Under the pieces are notes generated by a model. The model searched no databases. It was not told the origin of the DNA and saw nothing but the letters and a program-made list of their open reading frames with translations. The translations under genes were made by a program, and so were the position numbers. Below are positions 50,593 to 59,403 of a DNA stretch of 64,000 nucleotides, one piece after another; position 1 is the first letter of the stretch, and each line of letters starts with the position of its first letter. The stretch lies in assembly GCA_028284905.1 (NCBI GenBank), contig JANQQU010000034.1:62001-126000 (forward strand). The letters are read 5' to 3'. Origin of the DNA: Calditrichia bacterium. GTDB taxonomy: Bacteria; Calditrichota; Calditrichia; RBG-13-44-9; J075.

Positions 50593-52059
50593 TTACGCCG
50601 TTGCCGGTTCTGCCCCTGCTTTTTCGCGGCGGGCATCCAGCTGTGCGCGAATTTCTTCCGATTTTTCTTCGGTGATCTTAAATGAAGCGACGGCCCAAAT
50701 AGATAATCCTGCCGCGACTGCCGGAATTATGACATCATATACTTTCATCCAGAAGAAGGTCGATTCCGTTTGTGCGCCCCCGAGGGCAACATCGAAGCCG
50801 GTAGCGTTCAACAGATAACCGGAAAGGAAGAAAGCGAGGGCCATACCCAACTTTACCATCCACCAGTAAATGGAGCCGAACATACCTTCCCGGCGCTCGC
50901 CGGTTTCCAGTTCATCCAAATCGCAGACATCGGCGACCATCGATCCCATCAGGGTAAAGAGTGCGCCCATGCCGACCGCCATTAGCGGGGCAACCAGCAG
51001 AATTTTCCAGGGAACCATCGGGTCGTAGCAAAACCATTTTAGTAAACTGCCGACCAATGTCACGGCTGTTGCAAGCATAAAGGTCATGCGTTTTCCCAGC
51101 CGGGAAGACAACCAGGTAACCACAACAATAGCCAATAAAGTGGCAATGGTATTAATGGTACCATAGATGCCCATGTATTGCGCCCCCATGTCATTATCTC
51201 CGCCACTGACATAGAAGATCATAATGTAGGAGCTGAAAGCGCCGACGAGCATAATGCCATTAAACAGAAAGAAAGTACCGGCACACAATTTTAAAAATTC
51301 ACGCTGTTTTAATGTGGTGACGAGCCCTTTCATAAACATGGAAACATTGTTTTTCAGGCCGGCCAGCAGCGATACTTTTTCTTCATCGCTATCATCATCG
51401 CCAGCGATAAACTTTTCCCGTAAAAAGAGCGCCGGCATAATTCCGACAACCGCAACGAATATCCCGATGACAATCGCCAGCGTGCGCGCCCCTTCAACGG
51501 AATCGGAAAAGAGACGGTCGTTTTCCATAATGGCGTAGAACCAGGGCAGGGTGATCCAGGCAAATTGCCCCATAAAGTTCATCACACCCATTAAGCGGGT
51601 CCGCTCATGATAATCGGAAGTTAACTCGTAACCGAGGGCAACCCAGGGCGTTGCAAATACGGTGTAAAACATGTAAAAAATAATTGAGCCGGCGAGAAAG
51701 AACCAAAAATAGAACGATTCGCTGTGGCCTTCCGGCAATTGCCACATCAGGGCAAAAACGAGCCCGACACCAAGGGCGCCGATAAAGATATAGGGGCGCC
51801 GGCGTCCAAAGCGGGAACGGGTTTTATCAGAAACATACCCCATCACCGGGTCGGTTAATGAATCCGTCAAACGGGGGATCGCCTGCAGCAATCCCACTAA
51901 TGCAGGATTCATTCCCAGGCCAACATTCAGAACAATTGACATAAAGCCAATAGCCGCTCCCAATAGATTGTTTACAATCGACCCCAGTCCATATGCGATC
52001 ATTTGTCCTGCGGTCAGGCGATCTGACGCAGCTGTTACATGTGGTTTATTAGCACTCAT
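50593..52059 (-). CDS. GPH-family sugar:cation symporter (MFS), second copy
   Basis: 488 residues with 12 membrane helices. It is a clear paralogue of the 38677-40149 carrier: both share NLLGAAIG, VGLGMNPALVGLL, DRTRS/DKTRS..GRRRPYIF and LGYELTSDYHERTRLMG. A role as inner-membrane importer of beta-gluco-oligosaccharides is inferred from context. GAGAGGTTAGG precedes the ATG. It lies between GH16 (upstream) and the binding lipoprotein (downstream, 33 bases), so it belongs to the same transcript. Two carriers in one locus suggest uptake of products of different length or branching. Confidence 0.92.
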   Translation of the reverse strand: MSANKPHVTAASDRLTAGQMIAYGLGSIVNNLLGAAIGFMSIVLNVGLGMNPALVGLLQAIPRLTDSLTDPVMGYVSDKTRSRFGRRRPYIFIGALGVGLVFALMWQLPEGHSESFYFWFFLAGSIIFYMFYTVFATPWVALGYELTSDYHERTRLMGVMNFMGQFAWITLPWFYAIMENDRLFSDSVEGARTLAIVIGIFVAVVGIMPALFLREKFIAGDDDSDEEKVSLLAGLKNNVSMFMKGLVTTLKQREFLKLCAGTFFLFNGIMLVGAFSSYIMIFYVSGGDNDMGAQYMGIYGTINTIATLLAIVVVTWLSSRLGKRMTFMLATAVTLVGSLLKWFCYDPMVPWKILLVAPLMAVGMGALFTLMGSMVADVCDLDELETGERREGMFGSIYWWMVKLGMALAFFLSGYLLNATGFDVALGGAQTESTFFWMKVYDVIIPAVAAGLSIWAVASFKITEEKSEEIRAQLDARREKAGAEPATA

Positions 52060-52113
52060 CCTAACCTCTCTTGAAATTTTGTGGCAGTTGAGATTCCAGC
52101 TTTGCTAATGCGT

Positions 52114-52935
52114 TTATTCTGCAGCTTCATACACCCGGACATAGTCCACCAGCATGGTTTGCGGGAAAACAGTGCTCAGGTTAGGTGAACCGACGTAATT
52201 ACCGCCGACGGCCAGGTTGAGTATGATATAGAACGGATGATCGTAGACCCATTCTCCGGGAACGCCGTCTGAGCGCACGGTTTGATAGAGTGCATCATCT
52301 ACGTACCAGCGAATCTCATCCGCTTCCCACTCCACTGCAAAAACGTGAAAACCGGTATCGAAGCGATCATTTACCGCCTGGTAACTGGTAGTCACCGGCT
52401 GCCCGCCGGAATAGCCGGGGCCATGCAAACTGCCATGAATAATTGTCGGTTCCTGTCCGCGATATTCCATTATGTCAATTTCTCCGCACTGCGGCCAGCT
52501 GACCTCATCGATATTGGCGCCGAGCAGCCAGAATGCCGGCCAGAGTCCCTGTCCCCAGGGGAGTTGCATGCGTGCTTCGAAGCGCCCGTAGGTCCTTTCG
52601 AAGCGGTTTTTGGTGATCATGCGGGCAGAGGTGTAATTACGACCGGAGAAGGATTCCGCGCGGGCAACTATTGCGAGATTGCCGTTGCCGTCGAGTGAGG
52701 CATTTTCCGGTCGGTCAGTATCATATTCCAGCTGGGCATTTCCCCAGTCGGTGCCGATGTCGAATCCCCAACGGGTCGCATTCGGCGACTGGCCAGCGGG
52801 ACCATCAAAATTATCTTCCCAGACGAGGCGCCATTCACCTTCATCAGCCTCGGAGCTGGAGCTGCAGCCGGCGAGGATCATGACAGCTACTATTAATACT
52901 GCAATTTTTAAGCGAATTAAGTAATTCCGGTACAT
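52114..52935 (-). CDS. GH16 laminarinase lipoprotein
   Basis: 273 residues. A lipoprotein signal with Cys24 (ILAGC) and a short Ser/acidic linker precede a single GH16 domain. The catalytic motif GEIDIMEYRG has nucleophile E152 and acid/base E157. LVWEDNFDG, GQGLWPAFWLLG and NLAVGGNYVG are typical of bacterial endo-1,3-beta-glucanases (GH16 subfamily 3). It should cut laminarin on the cell surface. AAAGGGA precedes the ATG. The large glucan-binding lipoprotein gene lies just upstream, and the GPH symporter gene starts 55 bases downstream. Confidence 0.94.
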   Translation of the reverse strand: MYRNYLIRLKIAVLIVAVMILAGCSSSSEADEGEWRLVWEDNFDGPAGQSPNATRWGFDIGTDWGNAQLEYDTDRPENASLDGNGNLAIVARAESFSGRNYTSARMITKNRFERTYGRFEARMQLPWGQGLWPAFWLLGANIDEVSWPQCGEIDIMEYRGQEPTIIHGSLHGPGYSGGQPVTTSYQAVNDRFDTGFHVFAVEWEADEIRWYVDDALYQTVRSDGVPGEWVYDHPFYIILNLAVGGNYVGSPNLSTVFPQTMLVDYVRVYEAAE

Positions 52936-52994
52936 AGAATCCCTTTCTATTTGGGTACAAAATCCAAAAAGTAAATGGTTGATTCCTTTGTATC

Positions 52995-53030
52995 CATCGT
53001 GAAGGATTTCGCTGAAAATCCTTCACGATG
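52995..53030. terminator. 15-pair stem-loop between the binding-protein and GH16 genes
   Basis: CATCGTGAAGGATTT pairs perfectly with AAATCCTTCACGATG. It sits upstream of GH16 on the minus strand. There is no poly-U, so it may stabilise or process the transcript rather than end it. Confidence 0.55.
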
Positions 53031-53127
53031 CTAAATTTCTTGTGAGGCAATCAAGTTTTCAAACTGGTGCTCAACCTGTGATTGGGCAGGAAAGCACCTT
53101 ATTTCTGTGGGCGTCATCAGTTGTATT

Positions 53128-53162
53128 CGAACCCCGAATTCACGTTAGGTATTCGGGGTTCG
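53128..53162 (-). terminator. 12-pair stem-loop after the modular lipoprotein gene
   Basis: CGAACCCCGAAT pairs with ATTCGGGGTTCG, 12 bases beyond the stop codon at 53174. The GC-rich core suggests a terminator or an mRNA 3' end stabiliser. Confidence 0.6.
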
Positions 53163-53173
53163 TTTGGCAATTA

Positions 53174-56071
53174 CTAGTTCTTATAGAAATAAAGATTGTC
53201 GATCCAGATATCGCCATCGCCATCGAACTTGAACTGGAAGACATCGGCCAGGTCAACCGGATCAAACGCGGAGAGCGGAATATCCACGCTCATCCAGGTA
53301 CCGCTTGCTGCCGGTGGCACCAGTAAGTATTCTTGTTCCACCGCCGGGTCGCCGGGGCTGATAATGAAAATACCGAGGTCGGTAGAATTTGCTGTCCAGA
53401 AATCGATATGGAGGAATTCCATACCGGCAGCGCTCAGGTTCTGATTCGCAGCCAGTTCGATTCCCTGGTAATTCAATCCGGCATAACTGATAGTATTGTT
53501 ACCGGAAATCAGCACCTCGGTCATTACCGTTGCCTGTCCCCAATTAGGGTTGAGATTGCTATCAATATTAGTGTAGGCATCGCTGAAAACAGAGATGACA
53601 TTACCAGCAGCAGCGGTCGGATCCGGGGCCGGGCCAGCCGGCTCAGTGGGATTCGTACCACCGGATTTGTAGAAGTAGAGATTATCGATCCAGATATCGC
53701 CATCGCCTTCAAACTTGAACTGGAAGACATCAGCGAGATCAACCGGATCAAAAGCGGAAAGCGGAATATCTACGCTTACCCAGCTGCCGCTTGCTGCGGG
53801 CGGGACCAGAACGTATTCGGTTTCCACCGCCGGGTCGCCAGGGCTAATCAGGAAGATACCGAGATCGGTAGAATTCGCTGTCCAGAAATCCACATGGAGA
53901 AATTCCATACCGGCAGCGGTCAGATCCTGATTCGCGTTTAATTGAATACCCTGATAATTCAAGCCGGCATACTTCATGGTATTGTTGCCGGAAATCAGTT
54001 CCTCGGTAACTACCGTTGCCTGTCCCCAATCCGGGTTCAGATCTCTGTCAATATCGGTGTAGGCATCACTGAAAACAGAGATGACATCACCGCTTGCAGC
54101 GGTCGGGTCTGGCGCCGGAGTGGTCGGCCCAACCGGAGGCGTTACTTCTCCGTCGTAGAAGTAGACATTATCGACGTAAACCGTATTCGGATCGCCGGAA
54201 AGCACCATTTGCGCAAGATTGGCGCGATTCGCCAGGCCGGCGAAATCACTCAGAGGCACATCAATGCTTACCCACTGTTCCGTTGCCAGCAACGGCGCGG
54301 TAAACGTCAATTCGTGGCTGGAATCATCGCCGCCATCAAAAGCGCCATCGGGGCCGAAATCGACAAGTAACACTTTAAATGCTGCCGGTGCTGCCGTAGG
54401 ATCCGGGGTCCAGATATCGATATGGAAACGGTTCATTGCGGTGGCGTCGATGGTTTCCGTGGCAAACTCGATACCCACGAAATTGAGCGCAGTATAGCGC
54501 TTCACATCATCACCAGCAACCTGAATATCGTCTACATTGGCAGTGGAGAATTCCCAGCCGGTATCCCAGGTATCGACGTTAACGTCGTTGTATGCGTTAC
54601 TGAACATGGAAATGACATTCGCAGCATCAACCGTTGGGGTCGGGGCCGGCACTGTCGGTGCTACCGGAGGCGCAACTTCTCCGCTATAGAACAAGACATT
54701 GTCCACATAAACGGTGTTCGGCTCGCCAGACAATACCAATTGGGCAAGATTCGAACGATTGGCTAGGCCAGCAAAATCGCTGAGCGGTACATCAATGGTC
54801 ACCCATTGTTCCGAGGCCAGCAGCGGTGCAGTAAAACTCAATTCATGGCTGGTATCATCGCCGCCGTCAAAAGCATTATCCGGACCGAAGTCGATCAGCA
54901 ACACCTTGAAAGAAGCCGGTGCAGCAGTGGGATCCGGGGTCCAGATATTCATATGGAAACGGTTTGCCGAGGAGGCATCGATGGTTTGGGTCGCGAATTC
55001 AATACCGACAAAGTTGAGATCGGTATACTTCTTCACGTCATTACCGGCAATCTGGATGTCTTCCACGTTAGCAGTGGAGAATTCCCAGCCGGTATCCCAG
55101 GTATCAATCGGGACATTGTCGTATGCATTACTGAACATGGAAATAACACTATCAGCAGCGATGGTCGGGGTCGGGGCCGCAGCAGTCGGACGCGGGGCAG
55201 CCGGAGTGACATTGATAGTAATTATGTCGGCCACTTCCACGTTACCAAGCTTCACGGTAATTTCTGCAGAACCAACACCTGTTCCGGTAATAGAACCATC
55301 ATCACCAATACGTGCGACAGCATCATTGGAAGAAACCAGGGTGAAATAACCCGGTGCGGCGTTAACGGTAATGTCTTTGCCGTTCACGTTATAGATAACT
55401 CCAGTAACGCCGGCGCTAATTACTTCGCCAACTTCACCGGTAATGACATTCGAGATTACCACAGCGCGCGGCTGGGCGATCGTTCCCAGTTTCTCGAACT
55501 TCACTTCGTCCAACCAAACCTGAAAGCCTAACTCTTCGAATGCGCCAACTGAATACTGAAACAGACCTTTTTCCTGGGTCAGTCGACTGGCGTCGGGAAT
55601 CGGAACAATATACTTTTGCCAGGTTGTAGTTAGTACAATGTCGGATCGGGAAGCATCATAAGCAGAGTTCCCGGAATTGTCGTTACCAAATCCGGCCAGG
55701 CCAAACGGGGCGTTCACACTGGCTCTTGCCCAAAAAGTAAGCGCGTCATAACCGGATAAATTACGGGGACCGGGCGCAACAAATGCACCGCCGGAAAAGA
55801 AGCCGGAGGGATCGCCCACACTGGGCACGGTAATGCGCAGGGAAGCCTCTCCGGAATACTTTACATCCGTATCCCCGCTGATCGCATCCAGTTTAGTATT
55901 CAGGAACGCCTGATAATCCAGGCCGCCGCTAATACCATCGAGAAAAATATCGCCATTTGTCGGAAATTCGGCCGGTTCCAGCAGATCAAGATCTCTCTCA
56001 CAGCTGGTGAATCCGGCAATAGCTAACAGTAAAACCACTTTTATGAGGCGGTAGAAAATTTTAACATTCAT
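53174..56071 (-). CDS. Modular glucan-binding surface lipoprotein with four tandem CBM-like modules
   Basis: 965 residues. A lipoprotein signal with Cys24 (GFTSC) anchors it. Residues about 30-195 form a CBM-like sandwich (GLDYQAFLNTK, YDALTFWARASV, GFQVWLDEVKFEKL). About 200-290 is a BIG2-type Ig domain (VIYNVNGKDITVNAAPG, ITGTGVGSAEITVK). Two near-identical modules follow at about 299-465 and 478-642 (VISMFSNAY...DTWDTGWEFSTANV), and two of a related kind at about 653-800 and 815-965 (VISVFSDAY...NP.WGQATV). No catalytic site is visible. It may take the place of a SusE/SusF-type glucan-binding protein. GGGAGG precedes the ATG. Confidence 0.88.
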   Translation of the reverse strand: MNVKIFYRLIKVVLLLAIAGFTSCERDLDLLEPAEFPTNGDIFLDGISGGLDYQAFLNTKLDAISGDTDVKYSGEASLRITVPSVGDPSGFFSGGAFVAPGPRNLSGYDALTFWARASVNAPFGLAGFGNDNSGNSAYDASRSDIVLTTTWQKYIVPIPDASRLTQEKGLFQYSVGAFEELGFQVWLDEVKFEKLGTIAQPRAVVISNVITGEVGEVISAGVTGVIYNVNGKDITVNAAPGYFTLVSSNDAVARIGDDGSITGTGVGSAEITVKLGNVEVADIITINVTPAAPRPTAAAPTPTIAADSVISMFSNAYDNVPIDTWDTGWEFSTANVEDIQIAGNDVKKYTDLNFVGIEFATQTIDASSANRFHMNIWTPDPTAAPASFKVLLIDFGPDNAFDGGDDTSHELSFTAPLLASEQWVTIDVPLSDFAGLANRSNLAQLVLSGEPNTVYVDNVLFYSGEVAPPVAPTVPAPTPTVDAANVISMFSNAYNDVNVDTWDTGWEFSTANVDDIQVAGDDVKRYTALNFVGIEFATETIDATAMNRFHIDIWTPDPTAAPAAFKVLLVDFGPDGAFDGGDDSSHELTFTAPLLATEQWVSIDVPLSDFAGLANRANLAQMVLSGDPNTVYVDNVYFYDGEVTPPVGPTTPAPDPTAASGDVISVFSDAYTDIDRDLNPDWGQATVVTEELISGNNTMKYAGLNYQGIQLNANQDLTAAGMEFLHVDFWTANSTDLGIFLISPGDPAVETEYVLVPPAASGSWVSVDIPLSAFDPVDLADVFQFKFEGDGDIWIDNLYFYKSGGTNPTEPAGPAPDPTAAAGNVISVFSDAYTNIDSNLNPNWGQATVMTEVLISGNNTISYAGLNYQGIELAANQNLSAAGMEFLHIDFWTANSTDLGIFIISPGDPAVEQEYLLVPPAASGTWMSVDIPLSAFDPVDLADVFQFKFDGDGDIWIDNLYFYKN

Positions 56072-56144
56072 GTCTTACCTCCCGATACATAATTTTGTTT
56101 TTATAAGTAAATTTTATCATCGCACTTAATTCCTTATTTTCTTT

Positions 56145-59100
56145 TTACATACCGATGTTGAAATGAAGGTAAGTTCTAATTTCCCATTCACTGCCATTGG
56201 AGAATCCATCCGCAGTCGGCACACATTCCAGAACGCCGATGTCATTTACTGCTTGGGTGGGGCAATAGCGGGGAGAATTTTCATCCAGCGAACGCCAGGT
56301 AAAACGAACACCGAGACGAGTTTGCGGAATATCATGCCATTGCGGGCTGCCAACAGTCGTCGAAAAATCTGCCATGAGCTGTACCGGATAGGTCAGGTTA
56401 AAGTCACGATGGAAGTCGTAGGGACCCCAATCGTTAATTTTTGCCATAGCAGTCATTTTGTAGTCACCCAAAATCATGCGAAGATCGCCACCATAGCGCT
56501 TCACCAGGCGGGGATCGTCACCATTCGGCTCGGCATTACCGGCGAAAAGATTCGCGATGAGGCCCTGTCCCGGGGTGGTTTTGGAGATGATACGGGCATG
56601 CGCTTCCCAGAGATCGCGTGCCGGAGGGGCACCGGGGAAAGCAAAGGTAGTACGGCCATCACCAAGAATACCAATCGCAGCATCCTGAGAGGTCGGCTGG
56701 TTACGATATACAAAGCCAACGCTGGCGGCCAGGGAAGCATCTTCGGCCATGTCGTTGTCCCAGGCATACATCCAGCTACCCGGCGTCGGGTCGTAAGTAA
56801 TCAAGATTTCACCAGCGGTTGTTTCGCGGTTGCCACGAACAGCAAAGGGATCGTCCAGAACGTTACGGGGTCTGCCCGGTGCTTGTACATCACTGGGAAT
56901 AGGACCTTCGATCGGCTTCTGATAAAGGAAGTTCGGGGCAAATTGCCAGCTGCCCTTATTGTAAGTGAAACCGGAGAGTACATTCATCTGGTTACCGCTA
57001 CCGCTGTCCTTCAAGCGCCAGCCGGTAAACGTCTGAGTAATGTCCGCACCACCGCGGGCAACGAGGCCCTGTGCTGCCGCAGAAGCATACCAGTTAATCG
57101 CTCCTTTGGACAAGGTCAGTTTCAGCTTTCCACCAAAAGTATCTTTGGTTTCAATATCATCCTGTAAAACCCGGTAGTTGCCGGTGGTGCCGTCTACTAA
57201 CTGGAAGGATTCTCCTACCCAGTTATCACCGGACCAGATACCACCAAGATCTACGCCAAAACCGGCCAGCTTGGTTTCCACATGCAAGGTTGCTCTGCGG
57301 GTCGGTGGAATCGGTACCGCAAAGGAGCTCACTGCCGGTGCCTGCTCATCAAGGTCTTCATGGAAGATACCGGTAACATCCATGCCAGCAATCTTACGAG
57401 TATATTTCAATAATACTGCCGGGTTAGCGCCCCACCAGAGTTCCGGGCCAAACGCGACTTTTAAACCATTAAAGGATCTCTTTCCGTGAAGTTCCATACC
57501 CACCGGAGCGATACCGTTGTAGAGATCAATATTCGGGCCATAATTCGCTTCCGGATATAATCCGAAGAAGTCGCCTTCGTATCCCCAGTGATAGTGACCG
57601 GTGCGATAAAAACCATCCAGATCGAACAGGCGGCTTTTCCAGCTAACACTGGCCTGATGAACTCTTACCCGGTTCAACGAGCTCAAAGTCAGGTTGCCTT
57701 CGTCCGTCCGTACTTGTCTGGAGCGGCCGGTATTCTCATAGAAGATTTCATCGATGGGATTTTCCGGAACATTTCCAAGCACGTTAAAAGAAACGGTACC
57801 ACGTACACTATTGGTTGGATTTGCTTCAATATCTGTATAGAAAGACTGCATATGCCCGAAACCGAGTTCGTTCGGATACTCACGCACATCCGGATCGGGA
57901 TTGTCGGGAGTGGTAATCAAATCGCCACCGGTGCTGAAAGAAGTAAATTCGAAACGCGCACCGCTAATGCGCACTTTACCAGACTGCTGGCCGAGCAGCG
58001 CGGCACGGTCGCCTCTGGCTTCCAACACGGCATCCATCAACAGAATATTATCAAAATGTCTTTTCAGGTTATCCGCGGAAGAACCAGCGACATATGGATT
58101 ATATGAGTGGGCTTTCCGCAATGCATAATAAGCCGCACGGGGATAGAGCTGATACAGTCCGCTCGCATCGGTCGGCCCTTTTGCACAGATACCGAACCAC
58201 TCTTCGTTCATATTGTTTTCGCCCTCCGCGAAGTCGAAACGGTAACCACCGTTCGCCCAGGAAGCGTTGTTATCATGAACGTCAAGATTTTCCGTCTGGC
58301 CATACTTCCACCAGCCATCGCTGAACTGGAAAGTAAAACCACCGATGGAGTTGCCCACTTTGCCGAGACCGGCGGCATTGGCATAAATCTCTTCCCAGTT
58401 CTCAACCATGTAACCCGCCTGGGCATACTGGTCTTCTGCATTAGAAATAGCATTAAACGCATCCGAGCCAAATTCAGTGAAAAGGATCGGCTTATTCAGC
58501 TTGTCTTTCGTTACCTGGAAAGCATCGCCGAAAGAGTAACCGCGATACATGTTGGTGCCGTAGATGTCCACATCCTTACACTCTTCCGCAATAATGTCGA
58601 TAAAAAGCATGTCGCCATTACACATCGCTACCGGTATATCGGAGTCGATTGCTTGCATTGCGACAGCGGCTTCATTAAACAGCTTGTACATATGACGGGC
58701 GCGTATGGTCGATTTCCGGTCCTGCATCGGAATATCTTCCGTTTCCGCACCTTCCCAGAAGAGACCGTAATTGTTCTCGTTACCGAGCAGATACATCAAA
58801 ACGCCGGGAACGCCTTTGAACTCGTTCACCATTGCTTTTACTTCCTTTAGCAACAGTTCGCGAACTCTCGGATCGGAATACTCTGTGTTGCTAACGAAAG
58901 TGCCGTCCAACGGCAGTCCGTAACGGCCAAAAGAATGGTTGAGCATTGTATAAACGCCATAATTCTCGTACATGTAGGTGACCCACTTTGGCTGAACACC
59001 AGTGTAGACACGTACAGCATTTACACCCATACTTTTTAGCAGGGACATTTCTGCATCCAGTGCAGCTTTAATTAAATCATCCGGTTGATTCCATAAACTA

Positions 59101-59324
59101 TAGGAATAGTTGGTACCAATCGGGAAATAATCCCAGTTCATACCATTCACCATGAAATCTTTACCTCCGACCTGAAGCTTAATGCCGGAGGCATCCGAAA
59201 CGATGGTTACTTTTTCGGCCTGCGCCAGGGCATTACTTGAACTGGCGAGCAGCATCATTACAACGATTGCCGCCAGCCAGAAACCTGAGACCAAACGAGT
59301 TAACTTACTTTGGGATATAACCAT
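56145..59324 (-). CDS. Clan GH-A glycosidase fused to an outer-membrane beta-barrel
   Basis: 1059 residues. A signal peptide (ending ALAQ) is followed by a TIM-barrel glycosidase (about 40-410): GMNWDYFPIGTNYSYS, MGVNAVRVYTGV, candidate acid/base E183 in YLLGNENNYG and nucleophile E284 in FTEFGSDAF, spaced as in clan GH-A enzymes (GH2/GH5/GH72-like; exact family not settled). From about 450 onward the sequence alternates in short amphipathic strands with Gly/Asn/Asp turns and ends RTYLHFNIGM, like an outer-membrane barrel closed by a BAM signal. The inferred role is a glucan-cutting porin. AGGAGG precedes the ATG. The phosphorylase gene lies 79 bases upstream and the modular lipoprotein gene 73 bases downstream. 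Confidence 0.82.
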   Translation of the reverse strand: MVISQSKLTRLVSGFWLAAIVVMMLLASSSNALAQAEKVTIVSDASGIKLQVGGKDFMVNGMNWDYFPIGTNYSYSLWNQPDDLIKAALDAEMSLLKSMGVNAVRVYTGVQPKWVTYMYENYGVYTMLNHSFGRYGLPLDGTFVSNTEYSDPRVRELLLKEVKAMVNEFKGVPGVLMYLLGNENNYGLFWEGAETEDIPMQDRKSTIRARHMYKLFNEAAVAMQAIDSDIPVAMCNGDMLFIDIIAEECKDVDIYGTNMYRGYSFGDAFQVTKDKLNKPILFTEFGSDAFNAISNAEDQYAQAGYMVENWEEIYANAAGLGKVGNSIGGFTFQFSDGWWKYGQTENLDVHDNNASWANGGYRFDFAEGENNMNEEWFGICAKGPTDASGLYQLYPRAAYYALRKAHSYNPYVAGSSADNLKRHFDNILLMDAVLEARGDRAALLGQQSGKVRISGARFEFTSFSTGGDLITTPDNPDPDVREYPNELGFGHMQSFYTDIEANPTNSVRGTVSFNVLGNVPENPIDEIFYENTGRSRQVRTDEGNLTLSSLNRVRVHQASVSWKSRLFDLDGFYRTGHYHWGYEGDFFGLYPEANYGPNIDLYNGIAPVGMELHGKRSFNGLKVAFGPELWWGANPAVLLKYTRKIAGMDVTGIFHEDLDEQAPAVSSFAVPIPPTRRATLHVETKLAGFGVDLGGIWSGDNWVGESFQLVDGTTGNYRVLQDDIETKDTFGGKLKLTLSKGAINWYASAAAQGLVARGGADITQTFTGWRLKDSGSGNQMNVLSGFTYNKGSWQFAPNFLYQKPIEGPIPSDVQAPGRPRNVLDDPFAVRGNRETTAGEILITYDPTPGSWMYAWDNDMAEDASLAASVGFVYRNQPTSQDAAIGILGDGRTTFAFPGAPPARDLWEAHARIISKTTPGQGLIANLFAGNAEPNGDDPRLVKRYGGDLRMILGDYKMTAMAKINDWGPYDFHRDFNLTYPVQLMADFSTTVGSPQWHDIPQTRLGVRFTWRSLDENSPRYCPTQAVNDIGVLECVPTADGFSNGSEWEIRTYLHFNIGM

Positions 59325-59378
59325 AAGATCCTCCTAAATGAGTAATTTATTAAGCAGAAAAGTGCCAATTTTTTTAAG

Positions 59379-59403
59379 ATCGGAGGATCTGTAGATCCCC
59401 GAT
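59379..59403 (-). terminator. Stem-loop between phosphorylase and barrel-fusion genes
   Basis: ATCGGAGGATC and GATCCCCGAT pair with one bulge around a 4-base loop, directly after the phosphorylase stop codon. It may tune the ratio of the two gene products rather than stop transcription fully. Confidence 0.5.

Noticed and set aside
53196-55531. A series of plus-strand frames (up to 241 codons) opposite the modular lipoprotein
   Set aside because: They recur with the tandem module repeats and mirror them in antisense, with no ribosome sites. The minus-strand gene has a signal peptide and known domain types.
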